Below, in pieces: positions 8,433 to 12,567 of a stretch of DNA of 12,567 nt. Source of the DNA: an uncultured Verrucomicrobiota bacterium (GTDB lineage: Bacteria > Verrucomicrobiota > Verrucomicrobiae > Verrucomicrobiales > DEV007); contig CACJBM010000061.1 of assembly GCA_902591645.1 (NCBI GenBank), positions 1-12,567 of the forward strand, written 5' to 3'. The notes beneath the pieces are model-generated. The model was given only the letters and a program-made list of their open reading frames with translations. It made no database searches and was not told the DNA's origin. Each line of letters starts with the position of its first letter. The first letter of the stretch is position 1. Made by a program: the position numbers and the translations under genes.

Positions 8433-9836
8433 TCATGAACCTAATCCCTTATTCTTTGTTGTTGAACCTTTAGGTTTTTTTCTTTTTTTTGCTCTGCCCT
8501 GTCGCTCAAGAGCAGCGAGCTCCGTTTCCTGGCCCTTGTCTCCCTGAGATTTCATCCAGTTCTTAAGAACTTTATTAAGTCTGGTTTGGATATTTTTCAC
8601 TTCAGGTTTCCCGGCAAGGTTATTCCATTCATAGGGATCATTGTGAAGATCGTAGACCTCAACCTTTGGGCGCCATTGATAGCGTCTCACTTTATCGGCA
8701 GCATCCTTATCACCTGATTCCGCCTTTACTATCCAACTCCGAAATTCCTTAGAATGTGTACAAGCATTTTTAAATTCAATTTCTGGAGTGAAATTCCATA
8801 TATACTTATAACGCTCACCTCTGACGGATCTGATTCCAAAAGTTTCGGAGCCATTATTAATCCCTCTAGTTGTCATCTCCCCAAAGACAAATTCTTTATG
8901 TTCATCTTTCTTTCCCAAAAGAACATCAAGAAAACTTCTACCATCAAGGTCCTTCCTTATTTTCCCACCAGCAACATCTAAGAAGGTTGGTAAAACATCC
9001 ACATACTCGACCATCGCTGAAGCCTTCGATCCTGGAATCACTTTACCGTCCCATCGAACAATCATTGCGCTCTGCAACCCACTCTCATAGCATGTCCATT
9101 TTGCAAATGGAAAACCACTCCCCTGCTCACTGACCACCATGATTAGTGTGTTTTTCGTGAGACCATTCTTATCAAGTCTCTTCATGATTTGACCCACTTG
9201 CCAATCATAATAACCTATCTCAGCAAGGTACCTAGAATAAGCATCTCTAGTCTCAGGTGTATCAACAAAGTAAGGGGGCAATTTCAGCTTTTTAGGATCA
9301 TACTTTGAAGAGTCTCCCTTATTCCATGGGGAATGAGGCTCATTCGAACATGCAAAAAGGCAAAAAGGAGTTTTGCTTTCTGCGCATTCTTCAAATAGAG
9401 CACTGACACTCTCAAGGTCCGGATTATTTGCCTTTGATGAATACTCAAAAGGAAAAGCCTCCCTAGGCTTAATGTGTGTTTTCCCACTCAAAGCAACTCT
9501 ATACCCAATCTCTTTTAGATAATGCGCAATACTCTTAGTTCCTTGATCAACAAATGTATGATTAGGATAAGCTCCGCTCTTCACTGGGTACAGGCCCGTG
9601 TATAAATTGTGCCTCGTTGGAGAACACATCGGAGCAGCCTGAAAACAATGACTGAATTGCATGCCTTGAGTAGCAAGCCTGTCAATGTTTGGAGTCTTGG
9701 CCTGACCTCCATAACATCCAATGTCTCGGAACGTGCAATCATCAGCAATAATAAATAAAAGATTCGGCTTGTCAGAAGCCCTTAAATAACCGCTAACAAA
9801 GAACGGAAAAAATAATAAAAAGAGGAAAAATCGCAT
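8433..9836 (-). CDS. Secreted S1-family sulfatase (formylglycine type)
   Basis: This 467-residue enzyme has the usual size for type I sulfatases, which hydrolyse sulfate esters or sulfamates using a Cys converted to formylglycine. An export signal covers residues 1 to about 20. The metal-site pair D32-D33 lies in F-I-I-A-D-D. The modification site is C71-S-P-T-R75 followed by N-L-Y-T-G; T74 replaces the more usual Ser. G-K-T-H at 118-121, P-H-S-P at 167-170 and the C-terminal signature Y-D-L-H-N-D-P-Y-E-W-N-N-L-A fit the family. Where many members have S-D-[HN]-G, this one has S236-E-Q-G239, followed by K246-W-T-C. The tail is Lys/Arg-rich. I cannot assign the SulfAtlas subfamily or substrate; a heparan-N-sulfatase-like or sulfated algal polysaccharide enzyme is possible. 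No formylglycine-generating enzyme is in the window, so maturation must come from elsewhere. The gene is convergent with the lipoprotein pair and divergent from rlmN; no clear Shine-Dalgarno lies before its ATG. Confidence 0.93.
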   Translation of the reverse strand: MRFFLFLLFFPFFVSGYLRASDKPNLLFIIADDCTFRDIGCYGGQAKTPNIDRLATQGMQFSHCFQAAPMCSPTRHNLYTGLYPVKSGAYPNHTFVDQGTKSIAHYLKEIGYRVALSGKTHIKPREAFPFEYSSKANNPDLESVSALFEECAESKTPFCLFACSNEPHSPWNKGDSSKYDPKKLKLPPYFVDTPETRDAYSRYLAEIGYYDWQVGQIMKRLDKNGLTKNTLIMVVSEQGSGFPFAKWTCYESGLQSAMIVRWDGKVIPGSKASAMVEYVDVLPTFLDVAGGKIRKDLDGRSFLDVLLGKKDEHKEFVFGEMTTRGINNGSETFGIRSVRGERYKYIWNFTPEIEFKNACTHSKEFRSWIVKAESGDKDAADKVRRYQWRPKVEVYDLHNDPYEWNNLAGKPEVKNIQTRLNKVLKNWMKSQGDKGQETELAALERQGRAKKRKKPKGSTTKNKGLGS

Positions 9837-9914
9837 ATCAGTACTGTGCAGGAACCTTTCTCATCTTGCAACGATAAGAGCAAAATGTCCTTTTATGTGC
9901 TAAAGTGTGCCACC
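9837..9914. promoter_or_regulatory. Divergent promoter region between sulfatase and rlmN
   Basis: The sulfatase (leftward) and rlmN (rightward) must both start from about 78 bases here. For rlmN, TTGCAA (9866-9871) and TTTTAT (9891-9896) could be -35 and -10 boxes, but the spacing of 19 bases is long. They would put the transcript start close to the ATG at 9915. No convincing boxes were found for the sulfatase. If rlmN started at the ATG 9885 or GTG 9846, the shared region would shrink to 48 or 9 bases. Confidence 0.3.
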
Positions 9915-10994
9915 ATGACCCCCGGGAAAATCATTACCGGCCTCACGAAAGAAGAACTCGAACATGATCTTCTTGAACTTGGAGAGCCAAAATACAGAGC
10001 AAGCCAGGTCATCGAATGGGTCTATAATCAAAGAGTCACAAACTTCAGAGAAATGAGTAATCTGCCTGAAGAATTACGAGAAAAACTCTCTACATCCTAT
10101 AAAATAAGATCTCTAACTTCCGTTCGAGACTCCCGATCCAATGATACTACCAAGAAATATCTGTACCAATTACAGGATGGTCGATACATCGAATCGGTAA
10201 TCATTCCTGCCTCTACTAATGTTAATGGCAACCGGTCCTCCAGACAAACTCTTTGCGTCTCGAGTCAGGTCGGCTGTGCTTATGGATGCAAGTTCTGCGC
10301 CAGCGGCCTAGATGGATTTACCCGTAACCTGGAAACAAGCGAAATTACCGGACAATTATTGGCTGTAGAAGAAGAATCAAAAAAGAAAATAAATAATGTG
10401 GTTTTCATGGGAATGGGAGAGCCTCTGGCTAACTTAAAGAACCTGATGCACGCCATCAAAATTATCAATGCCGACTGGGGGCTCGGGATCGGCGCTAGGC
10501 ACATAACTGTCTCTACTAGTGGACTAGTTCCAGAGATCCGTGAAATAGCCGATCAACCATTACAGATTCGACTCGCTGTTTCACTTCACGGGGCCAGCGA
10601 TGATGTGAGGGAAAAAATAATGCCTATAAACAAGAAGTACCCTATGAATGACCTAATCGAATCCCTCCAATACTATAATTCGAAAAAAAAACATAAGATA
10701 ACCTTCGAATATATATTAATTCAGGGAATCAATGACTCCGAAGAGGATGCAAAATCACTGGCGAAAATAGCGGCCTCTCTCCGAGCGAAAATTAATCTAA
10801 TCCCATATAATAAAGTTGAAGAACTGCACTGGGAAAGGCCCTCAGAAACGACTCAGAAGAAATTTCTTAATATTCTAATCAAGAACAGAATACAGGCCAC
10901 TCTTCGCAAAGAAAAAGGGCACGACATAGAAGCAGCATGTGGCCAGTTACGACTAAAAAAAGAAAGATCCGAAATGGCACAGACTACTGTCTAA
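9915..10994 (+). CDS. rlmN: RlmN, dual-specificity 23S rRNA/tRNA adenine-C2 methyltransferase
   Basis: This radical SAM enzyme methylates C2 of A2503 in 23S rRNA and of A37 in some tRNAs, affecting decoding and peptidyl-transferase function; it is cytoplasmic. With the start at 9915 it has 359 residues. The [4Fe-4S]-SAM motif is C121-x3-C125-x2-C128 (C-A-Y-G-C-K-F-C). The two catalytic Cys are C114 (T-L-C-V-S-S-Q-V-G) and C342 (D-I-E-A-A-C-G-Q-L), equivalent to C118 and C355 of the E. coli enzyme. M-G-M-G-E-P (165-170), L-H-G-A and N-L-I-P-Y-N (294-299) are also typical. R-K-E-K-G-H-D-I before A-A-C-G matches RlmN rather than Cfr. The N-terminal R-A-x-Q-V-I-E-W-V-Y is the usual accessory domain. 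Start 9915 was chosen because family similarity begins just after it; the same frame is open back to ATG 9885 and GTG 9846. The stop is 7 bases from the convergent gene. Confidence 0.96.
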   Translation: MTPGKIITGLTKEELEHDLLELGEPKYRASQVIEWVYNQRVTNFREMSNLPEELREKLSTSYKIRSLTSVRDSRSNDTTKKYLYQLQDGRYIESVIIPASTNVNGNRSSRQTLCVSSQVGCAYGCKFCASGLDGFTRNLETSEITGQLLAVEEESKKKINNVVFMGMGEPLANLKNLMHAIKIINADWGLGIGARHITVSTSGLVPEIREIADQPLQIRLAVSLHGASDDVREKIMPINKKYPMNDLIESLQYYNSKKKHKITFEYILIQGINDSEEDAKSLAKIAASLRAKINLIPYNKVEELHWERPSETTQKKFLNILIKNRIQATLRKEKGHDIEAACGQLRLKKERSEMAQTTV

Positions 10995-11001
10995 ATGATC
11001 T

Positions 11002-11496
11002 TCACTTCTTTTCTTTAATCTCCAACACAAAAATAAGTCGCCCCTCTTTCCATTCAGGGCCAGAAATAAGAACCGGCTTATCGGGATAAATAATAAGGTC
11101 TGATTTTAATATTACTTTTTTCTTTCTCCAAAGTTTTAGCAATAACTTAACGCCGCCACCCTCAGCTAAGCCCTTTGATTCGAATCCAAGGTTTATTTCG
11201 TTAGAAGGAACGACCCAATTTACATATTCCTTGAAAACATTTTCCTGAGTATGTTGCCCCAGAAGTTCGAAATTCTGAAAGGCAGGGAATGCCTTCTTGA
11301 GTCTCGAATTTAATTTTGCGTTTATAGGCTTATCTATTTTGCCATTAGATGCATAAACGAGCGCCCCCCAAAATGAGTTATCAAGGTAACCTTTTTCAGC
11401 TTTTCTTTCCTGCGAAAAAATCACAACTGGTAACAAGAACCAACCAATGATTCCCAGAAAAATAGGTCTAGCTGTTTTAAATCGTCGGAAGAACAT
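11002..11496 (-). CDS. Small secreted protein of unknown function in sigma/anti-sigma operon
   Basis: I do not recognise a named family. The 164-residue product has an N-terminal signal: four basic residues within the first ten (R4, R5, K7, R10), a hydrophobic run 11-27 and a possible cleavage near F-S-Q29. The mature part is about 135 residues, rich in Lys and beta-forming stretches. It contains F-W-G-A-L-V-Y-A (42-49), F-E-L-L-G-Q-H-T (76-83), N-W-V-V-P-S (93-98) and I-S-G-P-E-W-K-E-G-R-L (144-154). It lacks Cys and any visible catalytic motif. It begins 20 bases after the anti-sigma stop on the same strand, so it is probably the third gene of that operon and could be an envelope partner of the anti-sigma factor or simply co-regulated. 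The start ATG has only a weak GATAAG upstream. It is convergent with rlmN with no visible terminator between them. Confidence 0.8.
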   Translation of the reverse strand: MFFRRFKTARPIFLGIIGWFLLPVVIFSQERKAEKGYLDNSFWGALVYASNGKIDKPINAKLNSRLKKAFPAFQNFELLGQHTQENVFKEYVNWVVPSNEINLGFESKGLAEGGGVKLLLKLWRKKKVILKSDLIIYPDKPVLISGPEWKEGRLIFVLEIKEKK

Positions 11497-11516
11497 CTTA
11501 TCAATTAATTAACAGT

Positions 11517-12143
11517 CTAAAAAACATTAGGGAGTCCGTACTCATCTGTTTCCATAATGTAAACAACTTCATCTTGTTTGTTATAGAAATGGACAAAACC
11601 TGGAGGGCCCTGCCGGTCATAAGAAACAATATGATTTACACTAAAGTCAGTATCATCAGGTATTCGCTCCAAACCCTCTAATTTAATCACTGTGGCCCCT
11701 GCCTCTTCATTGTATCCAGCACTGACAATGCTCACTGAGGGGTCAGGAGAATAAGTGGAAACGACAGTGGACCCAATGCCTTGGTCCAAATTTTTATTAG
11801 ATAAGACTAATAACAAGCAAAATGCAGAAGCTGCAACCCAAGTGAATGGAGACTTGATCCAAATTATCGCTGCACTCAAGACGCTAGAAGATTCTGATTC
11901 TTTTGTATATGATTGTTGTATTCTCTTTTCTATCTGGCTATTAAAAAAATCACCATGAGGAACCTCCATTTCAGAATGGAATTCAGAGAGCAACGATTCA
12001 CGAAGATCCTCGGACGCAGCTTTAAAACTTGCACAGAAGTCCGGGTCTGATTCTTCTAGTTGCTTAAATTCAAGCTCCTGATCAGGGCTAAGCTCCCCGT
12101 CAATCCAACGGGTAACCAATTCTTCTTTTTCAGTCATAGTCAT
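11517..12143 (-). CDS. Membrane-bound anti-sigma factor (non-zinc type)
   Basis: This protein is predicted to hold the ECF sigma factor encoded immediately upstream at the inner membrane. From ATG 12143 it has 208 residues; ATG 12137, two codons later, is equally possible, and an in-frame ATG at 12179 would lie deep inside the sigma gene. The N-terminal part W-I-D-G-E-L-S-P-D-Q-E at about 13-23, with an acidic helix after it, resembles the sigma-binding start of many anti-sigma factors. The His-x3-Cys-x2-Cys of the ZAS class is absent. One membrane segment lies at about 98-116 (starting S-P-F-T-W-V), followed by a periplasmic part of about 90 residues that contains G-A-T-V-I-K-L-E-G-L. The start overlaps the sigma stop (12130-12132), a usual sign of co-translation for sigma/anti-sigma pairs. 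The role is inferred from position and layout rather than a diagnostic motif. Confidence 0.82.
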   Translation of the reverse strand: MTMTEKEELVTRWIDGELSPDQELEFKQLEESDPDFCASFKAASEDLRESLLSEFHSEMEVPHGDFFNSQIEKRIQQSYTKESESSSVLSAAIIWIKSPFTWVAASAFCLLLVLSNKNLDQGIGSTVVSTYSPDPSVSIVSAGYNEEAGATVIKLEGLERIPDDTDFSVNHIVSYDRQGPPGFVHFYNKQDEVVYIMETDEYGLPNVF

Positions 12144-12567
12144 TATCTTTAAGAGTTTCCTGTAATTTTTTCCGAGCATAATACAATCGAGACATCACGG
12201 TCCCAATTGAGCTACCAATTGATTCTGCTATTTCCTGATAACTTAAACCTTCCACTTCTTTTAACAGTATCACTTCTCGATGATCCTCTGAGAGTGAATT
12301 AATTGCTATCGTTATTTTATTTCGTAATTCATCCCTTTGAAGGTTCTGATCTGGAGAATCAAGTACCTTTGGTGAAGTCAATGCACCAGGCTCCGCTTCG
12401 TTAAGCATTTCGTCATTAAATTCTCCGGCCCCCTCTATCTTTTTCTTACGCATCCAATCATAAGTGACATTATGAGCTATCCTGTAAAGCCAAGTATAAA
12501 ATGCTGATCGCCCTTCAAATTTTGAGAGCGCTTTCCAAGCCTTTATAAATACATCCTGAGAAAGGTC
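12130..12567 (-). CDS. ECF-type RNA polymerase sigma factor, N-terminus beyond the window
   Basis: The frame is open to the right edge, giving 145 residues with no stop. Residues 1-43 are most of sigma region 2: D-L-S-Q-D-V-F-I-K-A-W-K-A-L, then F-Y-T-W-L-Y-R-I-A-H-N, which recognises the -10 element. Residues 44-79 form an acidic linker. Region 4 (about 80-138) ends in a helix-turn-helix for the -35 element: L-S-Y-Q-E-I-A-E-S-I-G, then G-T-V-M-S-R-L-Y-Y-A-R-K-K-L. Only the start of region 2, perhaps 40-50 residues, is missing. Regions 1, 3 and any C-terminal extension are absent, as in the ECF class. An internal ATG at 12453 is not the start, because clear region 2 sequence continues upstream of it. 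The gene overlaps the anti-sigma gene and heads a three-gene leftward operon; its promoter is out of view. Confidence 0.93.
   Translation of the reverse strand, partial: DLSQDVFIKAWKALSKFEGRSAFYTWLYRIAHNVTYDWMRKKKIEGAGEFNDEMLNEAEPGALTSPKVLDSPDQNLQRDELRNKITIAINSLSEDHREVILLKEVEGLSYQEIAESIGSSIGTVMSRLYYARKKLQETLKDNDYD

Noticed and set aside
9120..9131. Sulfatase as an inactive relic because of S-E-Q-G
   Set aside because: The frame is intact at normal length with signal peptide, D32-D33, C71-S-P-T-R and other core motifs present, so an active variant is more likely than a pseudogene.
8754..9133. Plus-strand frames at 8754-8981 and 8870-9133
   Set aside because: They lie antisense within the conserved sulfatase core and show no domain or plausible start context.
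10274..10300. Cfr antibiotic-resistance methyltransferase instead of RlmN
   Set aside because: Both share the three-Cys cluster, but the sequence before the catalytic C-terminal Cys (R-K-E-K-G-H-D-I) and the overall match follow RlmN.
12130..12453. A 107-residue protein starting at the ATG at 12453
   Set aside because: The frame continues upstream to the window edge with clear sigma region 2 sequence, so this ATG is internal to the sigma gene.

Overview
The window looks like a chromosomal stretch from a free-living, probably marine, member of the PVC group, most likely a Verrucomicrobiota. The reasons are the mix of genes: a LamG protein with a C-terminal beta-rich tail (T-W-x-x-N-P-G-x-x-Y-x-L-Q-Y-S), giant VCBS/ASPIC lipoproteins, a Cys-type S1 sulfatase, and an ECF sigma/anti-sigma pair without a zinc motif. 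This placement is an inference from gene style; Planctomycetota, Lentisphaerota or Bacteroidota cannot be excluded.

Layout, left to right. (1) Positions 2-727 (+) are the C-terminal part of a LamG-domain protein, followed by a strong GC-rich hairpin terminator at 772-797. (2) Positions 884-8329 (+) carry two head-to-tail paralogous lipoproteins of 1240 and 1239 residues, three bases apart. Each is built as seven Ca-loop (FG-GAP/VCBS) repeats, an ASPIC/UnbV domain, seven more repeats and a second, divergent ASPIC-like domain. (3) Positions 8433-9836 (-) encode a secreted S1-family sulfatase, convergent with the lipoprotein pair. (4) Positions 9915-10994 (+) encode RlmN, the 23S rRNA/tRNA adenine-C2 methyltransferase, divergent from the sulfatase. 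(5) Positions 12567-11002 (-) form a compact three-gene operon read leftwards: an ECF sigma factor cut by the right edge, its overlapping membrane anti-sigma factor, and a small secreted protein of unknown function.

How the genes may work together. The LamG protein, the two lipoproteins and the sulfatase are all predicted to be exported and are consistent with handling of an extracellular, possibly sulfated, polysaccharide. They are not one operon: a terminator separates the LamG gene from the lipoproteins, and the sulfatase is on the other strand. RlmN is housekeeping. The sigma operon is an independent envelope-signalling unit whose regulon cannot be seen here.

No RNA genes, CRISPR arrays, insertion sequences, attachment sites or origins were seen. 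No stretch over 300 bases lacks a gene; the longest gap is 728-883. The most noteworthy material is the tandem VCBS/ASPIC lipoprotein pair. Its domain types are known but its molecular function is not established to my knowledge. I see no clear evidence for a wholly new system.
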